The notes beneath the pieces are model-generated. The model saw nothing but the letters and a program-made list of their open reading frames with translations, had not been told where the DNA came from and searched no databases. The position numbers and the translations under genes were made by a program. A DNA stretch of 37,500 nucleotides from Glandiceps talaboti (Eukaryota > Hemichordata > Enteropneusta > Spengelidae). The stretch lies in contig NC_135553.1 of assembly GCF_964340395.1 (NCBI RefSeq), positions 17,587,501 to 17,625,000 of the forward strand, written 5' to 3'. Below are positions 23,481 to 33,590 of the stretch, piece after piece. The first letter of the stretch is position 1; every line of letters begins with the position of its first letter.

Positions 23481-24340
23481 ATAACGTGAAGTGATTGATG
23501 ATTCTTGCTTGTCAGTAAATAAACACATTGGACATGGTTTTGTAAACTTCTACATTTTCTGAAGATTGTCTAAATAATTCTAGTACTCGTTATAATTTTA
23601 TCTTTCAATGACCTTGTGATGGAAGAAAAAAAACTTTCTACAATGGCATATAGCCTTGTCTGAAATGTAGTACCTGAAAATATTTGTTGTTATCCCTGTT
23701 TCGTACATGAATTCTTTAATATTACTTATTAGTTCGAACATAACTATACATATACATATACATGTATTACCTAGCTACCACACTAGTTACAGCACATGCG
23801 ATGTAAATGCTTGGCTGTTTCACAATCAATGCTTCACTTATAATGCACTTTGGGGCAAAAGTCTACTTGAAGGTTTCGTAATGGTAATCTTCATAGATAA
23901 TTTATAAAAGAAGTTAATCTAAAGTGTTCTACTCGTCAGTATAAACTTGTTAGAAGGGATTAATACACTTTCTATTTTGGACACTGCATGTTATTGACAC
24001 TACAAATCACCACATCTCATCAGATTCCAGTTTCTATTATACACGAGGTATGACCACCTAAAGTTCTAGAACATACCGGTGACTTTACTATACATGCAAT
24101 ATTAATGCTCCTATACCAATGTTACAGGCCCATTTTATGTGGCATAGGAAACTCATTTAAAACTAATTAAAACTTACATTTAGGTTAGCTTTTCGAAGCT
24201 TGGAAATATTACCTCAGAGGCTGTGAATAACCTAAAAATTGCCTTAACAGAAGCAGAAAACTCCAGATCCGCCAGGCGAAAAACCCCAAAGACTCCCTCA
24301 CCCCAAGAGGTCAATCATGCATTCAACCAACATGCTAATA
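23481..24340. other. P450 B 5' intron remainder, no gene seen
   Basis: The first part (to about 23640) matches copy A at 11985-12110 (CTAAATAATTC-AGTA-TCGT). The rest holds no recognised feature. Confidence 0.55.
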
Positions 24341-24353
24341 TGATATATAGGTT

Positions 24354-24414
24354 GGGGGGGTGGGGGGTGGGGGTGATCATGTTTTAGAATTAAGTGATGT
24401 GGGGGGGGGGGGGG
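24354..24414 (+). repeat. G-rich low-complexity tract
   Basis: Runs of 5-7 G at 24354-24374 and a run of about 14 G near 24401-24414, within a segment that also carries GGGGGGGTCAGTGAC and CCACCCCTCCCCCAG. Several G-runs could form a quadruplex. It looks like part of a dispersed repeat, but its borders are not visible. Confidence 0.6.
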
Positions 24415-24646
24415 TCAGCTTGTTTTGGTTTTACAGGGGGGGTCAGTGACTTTCTGTGGGCCCGATTCAAGAATCCACCCCTCCCCCAGCTGGAGAAACT
24501 GACCGGTCATTTTACTCGTGAAATTCAGAATTTGGGACCCATTCCACAACTACTATACATTTATCATTTACTGTAGTTGTAAATTTTTCAATTAAGTGTT
24601 TTTTATAGTCTAAGGTCACAACCTTTACATAAAACGCACAATCGTG

Positions 24647-25555
24647 AACGAACTGAGAGATTGACTTGTGGTTTTGTAGTTATGGCTTTGGACATGGAAA
24701 ATTCACAAACAAAATGGCTGCCAGGCAGCCATATTGGATCGTATCACGACGAAAATGGATATGCACATGTATGTCATAGAACGCTGTCCTAATACCAACT
24801 TTGAATGAGATCTGTTTAAGCATGTCTGAGTTATGGCTTTGGACATGGAAAATTCACAAACAAAATGGTTGCCAGGCAGCCATATTGGATTGTGTCACGA
24901 AAAAATGGATATGCACATGTATGTCATAGAACACTGTCCTAATACCAACTTTGAATGAGATCTGTTCAAGCATGTCTGAGTTAGGGCTTTGGACATGAAA
25001 ATTCGCAAACAAAATGGCTACCAGGCAGCCATATTGGATCGTATCACAATGAAAATGGATATGCACATGTATGTCATAGAACACTGTCCTAATACCAACT
25101 TTGAATGAGATATGTTCAAGCATGTCTGAGTTATGGCTTTGGACATGAAAATTCACAAACAAAATGGCTGCTAGGCGGCCATATTGGACCGTATCATGAC
25201 AACAATGAATATGCACATGTATGTCATAGAACACTGTCCTAATACCAACTTTGAATGAGATCTGTTAAAGCATGTCTGAGTTATGGCTTTAGACAGGGAA
25301 AATTCGCAAACAAAATGGTTGCTAGGCGGCCATATTGGATCGTATCATAAAACAAATTGACGTGCATATGTATGCCATATAGGATGTTGCCCCTGTACCA
25401 AGTTTGAAAAAAATCGGTCCAGGCATCTCCAAGAATCGGCTGCGGACGGACGGACGGACGCACGCACGGACGCACGGACGGACGGACGGACGGACGGACA
25501 GACGGAACCCAATCCATAAGTCCCCGTTCCGGACTTCGTCCGCGGGGACTAAAAA
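24647..25555 (-). mobile_element. Non-autonomous element: 5 x 150-bp core, GGAC microsatellite, terminal hairpin
   Basis: Five units with an exact 150-base period (landmark TTATGGCTTT ends at 24690, 24840, 24990, 25140 and 25290) each contain AAAATGG-TGCCAGGCAGCCA and ATGCACATGTATGTCATAG. After the last unit comes CCAGGCATCTCCAAGAATCG, a GGAC/GCAC microsatellite (25443-25505) and a hairpin: outer arms AGTCCCCG (25519-25526) and CGGGGACT (25543-25550) around inner CGGAC-TTC-GTCCG, then AAAAA. This plan (core repeats, ACGG microsatellite, hairpin end) is that described for bivalve pearl elements and Helentron-derived HINEs. A 126-codon frame across it exists only because 150 is divisible by 3. 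Confidence 0.7.
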
Positions 25556-25899
25556 GCATGACGTCATATATTCACGGTGGTGTTCACGAGATATCTAATG
25601 AACGACTTTTGTTACATGCCATAGCATTTGTTGTCTGAACATCAGCCCACTACTGTAGTACATGTACTATAGTGGTCTACTTTTGGTGTAATCCTGAAGT
25701 AAACATTCCTATGTTATTGGTGAAGGCAGTAGTATGTAGTATTACCACAGACACTTGTTTACCAAGATATATTCCTGAATACAATAAGATATCGATAGTA
25801 TTGACATACTTGGGGTAGCATGGGTTTCTGGGATCAAAGACATCAACCGATTCCTGACGTCATGCATGGCGAAATGAAGAAAACAATTTTGTGTCTACG

Positions 25900-26010
25900 T
25901 AACTGAAATTCACATGATTGGTTAAAGAAAAGTATATAAAAACTTTTATGATGGCATGACCGTATGGTGTGATTTTCTATTTTTAGTCGTTGTGTAAATT
26001 CCATTGTATG
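25900..26010 (+). promoter_or_regulatory. Duplicated block with CCAAT/TATA-like spacing
   Basis: ATTGG, then 14 bases later TATATAAAA, then TATGATGGCATGACC and TTGTGTAAATTCCATTGTAT. The same block recurs at 30961-30981 plus 32785-32888, where a DNA transposon splits it at GATTG. The layout is promoter-like on the plus strand, possibly from an LTR, but no gene follows. Confidence 0.4.
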
Positions 26011-26659
26011 AGAATTAAAACATCCAGGAGCATTCGGGCAAGTGCTTCTGGCAAGCCGAAATCTCTTCTCAGTCGTGACTAATTCCCGACTTGGACCTGA
26101 ACGATCCCGCGCGAGAGTATATGAGAGTGTGAGTGTTAGAGTGCAACGTCAGAACTATCCATACTTACACTGTATACCGTTCAACTCTAGCACTCGCAAC
26201 ACATTGATTGAAGGCAAGGTCGTTTGGGGTATAAAGGCTGGTTGAAAGTTCATGGTGTCGTTCTGTGATAGACTCTCTATCTCTTACAGTCCTCGGAGCT
26301 TCGCATCCCTAAAATTGTTGTTTTGTATGTACCGATATCTACTGCATAATTGTACTCGAATATACCTGTACTGTCACATTATGTTAACCATTCGTTGACA
26401 TGTTACTGCGACGCTCTTTATTACGTATCGCGAAGACCGAGTGTTCTGTTGCAAGCCTTGTTTAAATTACGCGGTGTGCGATCCTAGAAACCTTGTTTTT
26501 TTTTACCCCTGCTATATATTATTTGCCAGGTATCTCAATATTATCGATTCTTATAGTATTCTCAAACGTATCTCGGGAAACAAGTTTCTGTGAGTATTAA
26601 TAGTCAACTGTGTAACAACTAACATAAACAGGGAAAGGCTGAATGAAATCTATGACCCT

Positions 26660-26990
26660 CTATGGCTATAACCGACCGTTATAATTTACAGCAGTGAACA
26701 TGCTATATTATCAAAGCAACGTTAACGTTCTGTGCTCTGACTACACTATAAAACGGTACGCTGTAGATAGTTTACTTCACATACCTTGTTGGCGATGCCT
26801 GTTGTCACCTCAGCGTGCCACGCCTGCGAATAGACTGAATAGAAATTCCACTCTGCAATCTGAACTTTAAACTATGACATGTAGTGGTCCCGTGATAAGA
26901 ACTCAGGTGACGTGCAAATAGAATGACGTCATGGTAGTCACAAGTTATGAGTAATACTAACAGCGTTCGACCAACTCGTTTCTTCTCAAA
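26660..26990 (-). promoter_or_regulatory. Putative promoter and non-coding 5' exon of P450 B
   Basis: It aligns with 12540-12840 upstream of pseudogene A. Reading on the minus strand it has a perfect CRE TGACGTCA (26924-26931), a second CACGTCA half site near 26909, the conserved AGTTCTTATCACG, a GC-rich stretch and the donor AACAAG|GTATGT (exon end 26785). Conservation between duplicates supports a promoter. The transcription start is not fixed. Confidence 0.5.
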
Positions 26991-27556
26991 CCATTTCTTT
27001 TACGAGGTACCGTACCGACTTGGATTGTGTTGAGTAGAACTCACAACGAAACATACGTATCTGGTTCGACGAACGTCAAGCTAACCACTTGGTTGATTTA
27101 TTACATGACCAATCCCGCCTCCGTTCCTCCTGAGATGGGCTAAAAACCCAACTTAAATACATTTCAAAGTTTACACATATCTCTATTCTTAGTGTATGAC
27201 GTTATGAAAGACCAGGGAAAGACATCATCTGAGATCTAATATCCAATCACCTTCTCTAGATTAGTAATAAAAGTTCATATCTCAAAGACCATAAAATAGA
27301 CATGTCATAGTAAAACTTGTTGACAGTTCAATCGTACCTGTTACAAACAATTCCGAAGTACCCAATGTAGAGATGTCAAAGACCTATGTTGTCATGCAAC
27401 GGAATGTCACTGTATGTACTAAGTTTAAATGCTTTTTCACTCCAATTTAGAGTTAAAAAATAAAGTTACCAAAATATCCTGTATGGATATAATTTAGAGT
27501 TGTGACTCGTAACAATTGTCAGAGGTTTATACTAAATGTTGGCAAATGCTGACACC

Positions 27557-27812
27557 TGTGGGGGTAGGTTCGTAAGAGAGTGAAGGACACACCAGACGTT
27601 ACGTTAGGGTACTAGAAAGCTACTGAAGAACTTTATTCAATCATAAGTATATATCAAGATTACATGATGCGTATCGATGTGTATCTACAGGAAATGATCA
27701 CATACTTTGGGAATGGTAAATAGCAACATATGTTTGGGGAATTTATGATTAATGATCAATGTTAGCACAAGAGATTGTTCAAGACTTTGAGTCTCCGACA
27801 TGGTTTTCGACA
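27557..27812 (-). repeat. 3' LTR of the BEL/Pao element
   Basis: Read on the minus strand it starts TGTCG, carries AATAAAG near 27637 (poly(A) signal) and ends CCCCCACA. A G-rich stretch GCGGGCCGGAG just before it (about 27818-27828) would be the polypurine tract. It is 256 bp long. Confidence 0.75.
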
Positions 27813-28372
27813 TTTACTCCGGCCCGCGAAAAATGTCAAGATCAAATATAATTAAGATACGCTGGATACAAAGTAATATTCACATAGTATAATGTTGAAA
27901 TTAATCATTGATCGAACTACTAACATAAGCTAGGTGTAGAAATCCTATTTGTTCATCTAGGCGAGTATAAACGATGTGTTGACCTATGACAAACTTAGAT
28001 TTCTTTCAAACTATAAACTAACGCACCCTGCTAACGCATAAATTCAACATATTCATGTATAAACATCATAATAATGAAGTAATTGATTACGTCCGTCAGA
28101 GTTCTGTAATCATACTGCTCGTGTAAGGGCAATTAAGATCGTATTAAACAGAATCATAATGTAAGGTTCATCAAGTATTAAAAAGATCAAGTCAAAGTTC
28201 TCTGAAAGAGGAATCAATAAGTTCTGATTATGAAAATTTACATTAAAGTTAAGCATTGATCAGTTCTCACTCCGATATCAATTTAGTCCATTCCTTGATT
28301 TTCTTCATGGCGTTCTTGCAATTGGTTGCCTGTCTTACCGGACGTTGAGAGCGAGTTGTAGCGTCACACGTC

Positions 28373-29112
28373 TCAGCGACTAGTCGGATTGTCCGTAATA
28401 TCGAGTGTTTCTAATGTCCAGAAACGCTGTAACGATTGTTGTTCGTCCGATGAATTCAAAAGTAGAAATGTAGAGTCTGTTGTACGACCACGTACGCGTC
28501 CAGGTACTGGTCCCGAAAGTAAATAGCCTAACTTCGATGATACCGCTGTGGGTGGTCCCCGAATTACCTTGTCACCAACGAAATTCCAGTAAAAATCTAC
28601 TCCGATGAGTATGTCAACTACTAGTCTGTAAGGTACGCCGTGACGGGGCGCACTCAAACATCGGCCAACCCCTAACATGTGAGAGGAGGCCGGTGAGGGC
28701 GAAACGTCACGACGTATCTTACAGTCTAGTCAACTACGAATGAAGGGCAATTCGGTGGAGGATGAGCTAATTTCAGTCCGTGTAGATGAGACAGTTCACC
28801 TATCTTCCTTGTCATTTGATTTTGCAACGGTGCTGCGATCTTTGGTATGATCAAGGTCTTTAGTCGAATAGTTTCTCCGTTTTCCGCGATGACATCGATG
28901 TCGGTGGTTTTGAAAGTGCGTGAACGAGGTGCTTTTTCGCCGAATACTGCTAAATTTAACGTCTCCGTAGACGTTGCGACAATGCCAAGTTTGTCAGCGA
29001 AATCTTGGGTAATAAACGAGCGAGTAGCGCCTTCATCGAATAGAATTGTTGCCGCAGTCTGTCTGCGTTGATTTGATGAATGTAGAACTTGCGCGACTGC
29101 TGTCTTCAACAC
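28373..29112 (-). pseudogene. BEL/Pao aspartic protease region, broken
   Basis: The frame 29112-28726 reads LHSSNQRRQTAATILFDEGA then TRSFI, with active-site DEG near 29037, as in the DUF1758-type retropepsins of BEL elements. It is followed by FGEKAPRSRTFKT. After a stop and frame break, 28678-28373 resumes with LIGVDFYW, KLGYLLSGP and LQRFWTLE, the linker before reverse transcriptase, and then ends. The protein would cut the polyprotein, but here it is interrupted. Confidence 0.8.
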
Positions 29113-30297
29113 GACGGAACCGAACTGGAAATCGTTTCCAGTTTCTGCAAATTGTACACAGTCAGTCGATTTCGTTTCAACAGGTGGTCCAGTACATATA
29201 GAAGTATGATGTTTCTTACCGCATTTTTTACAACGTGATTTAGATGTACAAACTTTAACTGCGTGACGACCAAGGCAATTGTAGCATAACCTGTTTTGGA
29301 CGACGATCTGTTTTCGCTTGTCGGGTTCCGTAATGACGTCACAGTAGTTGGCGTAATGGCCTCCATTGCAGAATGCGCATTTTGGTGATTTCGGATTTTC
29401 ACGAGCGGGTTCGCGGGTTTCCTGCCATGCGTTAGAAATGCTGCCGTAGATGTCATATCATTCGAATTATGTTTGTCCGTAGTATTGTATAGATCGGATT
29501 GTAAACCGTCTTCCAATGCTTCAACTTCCTTAAGTATGGAAGTTCGTAAGTCCGTTAAATTCCATTCGTCTTCGTGGTCGCGGGAAATCTGTGTTCGTGT
29601 TTCGCTAGGTAACTTTCTCATGACGATCGGCACTAATAAATCACCGTACGAATCCTCGTTTTTGCCGAGTGCTTTGAGACCGCGCACGTGTGTCTCGAGC
29701 GTGTCGTAGAAGTCTCGCATGCTTGAGATTTCTCTTGTCGGCGCTTGTAAATCCCACAGTGCTGCCATATGTGCGTATATGATTTTGTGTTTCTGACCGT
29801 ATCGTTTGGTCAGAATGTCCAGAGCGTTTTCGTAGTTGGCGTCCGTCATCGATAGTCCCTCGATCGCACGGAGCGCTTCTTCGCGTAACTGGCCTTTAAG
29901 ATATTCAAACTTCTGTACCGGAGTCAGGTTTGGATCGTCGCCGACGGCCGATCTAAACGAGTCGAAAAAGGTTGTCCATTTGAGAACATCGCCTTCGAAG
30001 GTGGGGAGTTGTAGCTTCGGTAGCTGCGTCGTTTTCCCCCTATGTCGTCTGAGGAGCGGGTAAGGGTTTCGCGGTTGTAAACTTGTTCAAAAGTCTCTCC
30101 CGTTTCAAAATCTGCATTCTGCTTTCATGTAGATAATCGTCTGCTTCCACGATGAGGTCCATGAGTTCGTCTTGTTTTGCTGATCTGAATATGTCTTCGT
30201 CTAACCTCTGCATGTAGTTGACTTTCATGTGTAGACTATTTATGATCCCTTGTAGTTCTAAGAGTTTGTCGTTTTTCGTATCTTCGGATTCAATCAT
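29106..30297 (-). pseudogene. BEL/Pao gag-like region (DUF1759 and zinc knuckles), frameshifted
   Basis: The N-terminal frame (30297-30040) is a charged, coiled-coil-like stretch starting MIESED. A frame change near 30040-30055 leads into LPKLQLPTFEGDVLKW, FFDSF and FEYLKGQLREEAL, then YENALDILTKRYG (frame to 29106), the DUF1759 core that forms the capsid-type shell. A second shift near 29400 is needed to read two CCHC zinc knuckles, CAFCNGGHYANYC and CYNCLGRHAVKVC, which then run in frame into the protease. The first ATG lies in LTR-derived sequence, so the original N-terminus is probably lost. Confidence 0.82.
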
Positions 30298-30466
30298 AAG
30301 TATATTATCAAGATTACATGATGCGTATCGATGTGTATCTACAGGAAATGATCACATACTTTGGGAATGGTAAATAGCAACATATGTTTGGGGAATTTAT
30401 GATTAATGATCAATGTTAGCACAAGAGATTGTTCAAGACTTTGAGTCTCCGACATGGTTTCCGACA
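30288..30466 (-). repeat. Truncated 5' LTR of the BEL/Pao element
   Basis: About 179 bases nearly identical to the first part of the 3' LTR, stopping at ATTGAA where the 3' LTR goes on TAAAGTTC. The remaining LTR, primer-binding site and leader are missing, and gag-like coding sequence follows at once. Confidence 0.8.
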
Positions 30467-30471
30467 ACACC

Positions 30472-30981
30472 CTCAAATCAAATTTAAGAATACTAACCTG
30501 ACTAAGTTAATACTTTGAGTCCTGGAAATTTTAATGAACGTAAAAGTTCACAAGTTTTCTGAATTTAAATTTCGTGATCAGGAGATGGTATGGTTATCAA
30601 CACTACATGTTAAATAACAGGGTTACCAGATATCACTCTTTTATCATTGAATTAAAAAAATTTCGATGTGGACGCGAGGGAAACCCCCCTCCCGTACCCA
30701 CCCCTTCTCTGCTCCTTTGTATTTTGAGTCATATTTACCTACTATTGTTACTATCTCGATATATTTAAAAGAGAAGAAAAGAAAGCATTCTTTTAGTCCT
30801 CGAATTTCAAAAATGGCACAATGGCGTTGTAACACAATTATGTTAGTGTTACGATCCAAAACATCGTATTTCGGAATTATGGGAATAAATTCTACATTTC
30901 GGCATTGTAGGCCATAGGTCAGAAGTAGACCGGCGATGACGAATCTGGGCAAACATGATGTAACTGAAAATCACATGATTG
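30472..30981. other. Flank between the BEL element and the DNA transposon, no gene seen
   Basis: It contains a CCCCCCTCCCGTACCCACCC tract near 30690 and, at 30961-30981, the left part of the block described at 25900. Short frames show no recognised protein. Confidence 0.5.
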
Positions 30982-32784
30982 CAGGGCCATAGCCTGACCA
31001 AATTGCCAAAGGGGGCAGAACTTTGTCTTGGTGTAGTCTTGTATTTAAAATTTACAAAAGTGCTAATTTACATAAAATTGCATACAATTTACATAATATA
31101 AATTTTAGAATACGCAATTAAATATCATTTGTAAGGTCAGAAAAAAAAAATGCTGGTCGACGGGTAACCTAACCCATCACAATGCTTGACAAGGATAAAA
31201 CAAACCATATATAATGATAGCAAAATATTTCAGGTCGATTTAGATAGAACTTATTCAGTCATCTTGATACTATCTCATGCAATTTGTCTGCATAGCTACA
31301 GTTAGGAAATGTACACAATTTACGGTTAAACAAATGGTATAGTTCCTCTCACCCGGGCCTCTCTTCTCAAAAAATGTTAAGCCCCGCCATTTGAAACTCA
31401 AGCATTATTTTAGCCACCCCTTCTGTCACCTCCACTACAGTGGAGATATAAAATCACATGGTACAATGATGCATTGGAAGGTGAAAAAAATTGAAAATAA
31501 GACAGTCTAGGAGGCCATTCAGAAGCATAAAACATCAAACCATAGACATAATAAAATACCAGAATTGAAACAATTATGCTATGCACTACATATTATTTAG
31601 AAGTGTATTTTGTTGTGGCAAAGCTGAAAGATATTATGTGGATGTGCACATGGTAAATGACTTCTCCTGAAGTTTAATTTGGTTCCAAAAAATCCCGAAT
31701 AAAGAGCAAACATTTCAAGACTTTCAGACTTTTGATGGCCCAATGGTCGTAAACGTTTGTTCAATTCTTTTTAGTGCACATTAGATATTTAATCTCAATT
31801 CATGCTTGTATGCAACATCAGAGCCAAGTAAACCACTGTATAAGATATTATATTATTTGGAATAGACTCAAATGTATATCGTTACATGTACTATTCAGAA
31901 AATATAAAGAAATATCCTTACTTTTGAAAAAGAAAAACGCGAAGCCCGCATGAGGATATATATGTCGGAACCCAAGGTGAACTCAGTGAATTCTCCTTGT
32001 CATTATTATTATAATGGAAATTAAAGTTTGGATTTTGATGTCGAAGGTACAGCTCTGTTTACAAATTCAAGGCCATTCTTTCCATAGCAAATTGTCGCTT
32101 CAAAATGAATTGTGGAATAACGCTAGTGTTAGTGTGCAATGAGATAATTATATCAAACATCATTTTAACCAAAGACAACGTCAAACACAATTATTGAAAG
32201 AAATATCTTCAAATAGTGGATCTTAAACAGGGCCACCAAATATTCCAAAAAGAGATCTGCCGTTTTATCAGTACGAAAAGTTTTGATATAAGGAACAAGA
32301 TGTAAATGAGATCGAGCGCATCTTCGGAGTCACTGTATGTAGTCAAAGCAGACGACCTCACGTTGAACGATTTTTTTTTAGTTTCACTCGCTGACATTAT
32401 AATTGCGACTTGCTATCTTCAAATGAAGGAGACTTTCAAGACTAAAGCGTAACTGTTACTCGCGGAAAATGCACAGTGCATGTGCGCACTTCTTTTATAC
32501 TTTACCACACAAAGAATATTAATATGCTGCAGAAAGTTACAATTTTTAACTGGACACATTTTTATTCAAAGTTAATCCAGGGTACAATAGTGATATAAGA
32601 TACATATTAGCCAGGAATCAGCAGTGTACAGTCACTTTAGTGAACTATCCATTTAAATCGTGCATGCTAGGAATCGTCACGTAAATCACTATGTATTAAA
32701 AAAGTAGCTTTTCTTTCTTTTTTCCCCAAAATCTCAGGGGGCAGCTGCCCCCCTTGCCCCCCCCCCCCGTAGGCTACGGTACTG
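30982..32784. mobile_element. DNA transposon (non-autonomous, 1.8 kb) with 5-bp TSD
   Basis: Termini CAGGGCCATAGCCTGAC and, inverted, CAGTACCGTAGCCTACG match at 11 of the first 14 bases. GATTG flanks both ends (30977-30981, 32785-32789). The related block at 25900-26010 has the uninterrupted CACATGATTGGTTA, an empty site. GGGGGCAG stretches lie just inside both ends. No transposase frame was recognised. CAG-ended termini suggest a hAT-like element, but typical hAT duplications are 8 bp, so the class stays open. Confidence 0.78.
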
Positions 32785-32789
32785 GATTG

Positions 32790-33028
32790 GTTAGAGAAAA
32801 GTATATAATTTATAACGTTTATGGTGGCATGATCTTATGGTCCAGGTGTGATTTTCTATTTTAGTTGTTGTGTAAATTCCATTGTATTCGAAGTATACTT
32901 AAATTTAAAGTGTATGTAAATAGGTTTCCAAAGTTTCCGACTTTTTGCCTGGAAATGACATAGTTTTCATAGGTGATCAAAGATGTGTGTGACATTTTTG
33001 ACAAAAGTGCGATATTAGAGGACAGCAC
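32790..33028. other. Flank between two transposons, no gene seen
   Basis: It begins with the right part of the 25900-type block (ATTGG, TATATAA, TTGTGTAAATTCCATTGTAT, to about 32888). The remainder is unassigned. Confidence 0.5.
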
Positions 33029-33061
33029 ACTCTCAATTAGACTGTCGACAGTCGCTCGCGC
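33029..33061. repeat. Left TSD and terminus of the fold-back element (see next entry)
   Basis: ACTCTCAAT at 33029-33037 is followed by the terminus TAGACTGTCGACAGTC. The identical nonamer is at 33253-33261 after the inverted terminus. Confidence 0.8.
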
Positions 33062-33252
33062 CTTTTTCCCCCAAAGTTTTATCTAAACTCCGATCCGGCG
33101 CAACACTATAGTCTAATCGCAAACTGATATCGAGGGCCTTCGCAATACGGCCCTCGAAATCAGTTTGCGATTATACTATTACTAGTGTTGCGCCGGACCG
33201 GAGTTTAGATAAAACGTAGGGAAAAAAGGCGCGAGCGACTGTCGACAGTCTA
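33038..33252. mobile_element. Fold-back MITE, 215 bp, with perfect 9-bp TSD
   Basis: Almost the whole element is one inverted repeat. The left arm (TAGACTGTCGACAGTC, CGCTCGCGCC, TTTATCTAAACTC, CCGGCGCAACACTA, AATCGCAAACTGAT, CGAGGGCC) is matched in reverse on the right, leaving a loop of about ten bases near 33140-33150. The direct repeat ACTCTCAAT flanks both ends. Long terminal inverted repeats with a 9-bp target-site duplication are the signature of Mutator-like elements. GC content is far higher than its surroundings. Confidence 0.88.
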
Positions 33253-33361
33253 ACTCTCAATGAGAGATCTATACACCAATTGAAGGACACTTTGACTTAC
33301 GCCAAAGGATCTGAGTTTCCTCAGGAGATAATTCTCTGCTGGGCTTTTTTAAAGTTATGCT

Positions 33362-33590
<229 letters not shown>

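Larger units (their letters stand above)
22662..26785 (-). other. Inferred 5' intron of P450 B, filled with insertions
   Basis: The donor CAAG|GTATGT at 26785 is conserved with copy A (12693), and the acceptor TTTTCCAG ends just before the CCAAA-ATG at 22662. In between lie the LINE fragment, G-rich tracts and the 150-bp repeat element. The 5' exon is inferred from conservation between the duplicates, without transcript evidence. Confidence 0.45.
13850..26960. repeat. Segmental duplication, copy B
   Basis: This is the same ordered block as copy A, enlarged by insertions (14.86-15.39 kb, 22.7-23.48 kb, 24.35-25.56 kb) and retaining the full P450 body that copy A lost. Ends are approximate, taken where visible similarity stops. 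Confidence 0.8.
27557..30466 (-). mobile_element. Internally deleted BEL/Pao LTR retrotransposon with 5-bp TSD
   Basis: The element is bounded by TGTGGGGG on the left (27557) and CCGACA on the right (30466), with the 5-base direct repeat ACACC outside both ends (27552-27556 and 30467-30471). In the minus orientation it has LTR remnant, gag-like region, aspartic protease region, deletion and 3' LTR. Reverse transcriptase, RNase H and integrase are absent. The full 2.9-kb length is well under half of an intact BEL element. Gag and protease are frameshifted, so the copy is defective. Confidence 0.85.

Noticed and set aside
24854-25234. 126-codon minus-strand ORF with repeated FYDIHVHIH and NFHVQS phrases
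   Set aside because: It exists because the 150-bp satellite period is a multiple of three. There is no start context or known protein similarity.
24647-25440. CRISPR-like regular repeats
   Set aside because: The units are contiguous 150-bp tandem repeats without unique spacers, in a eukaryotic genome.
28847-30063. Plus-strand ORFs of 74-78 codons over the BEL element
   Set aside because: They are antisense shadows of the gag and protease frames on the minus strand.
30574-30952. ORFs of 64-102 codons on both strands
   Set aside because: They overlap each other on opposite strands, with low-complexity content and no recognised motif.
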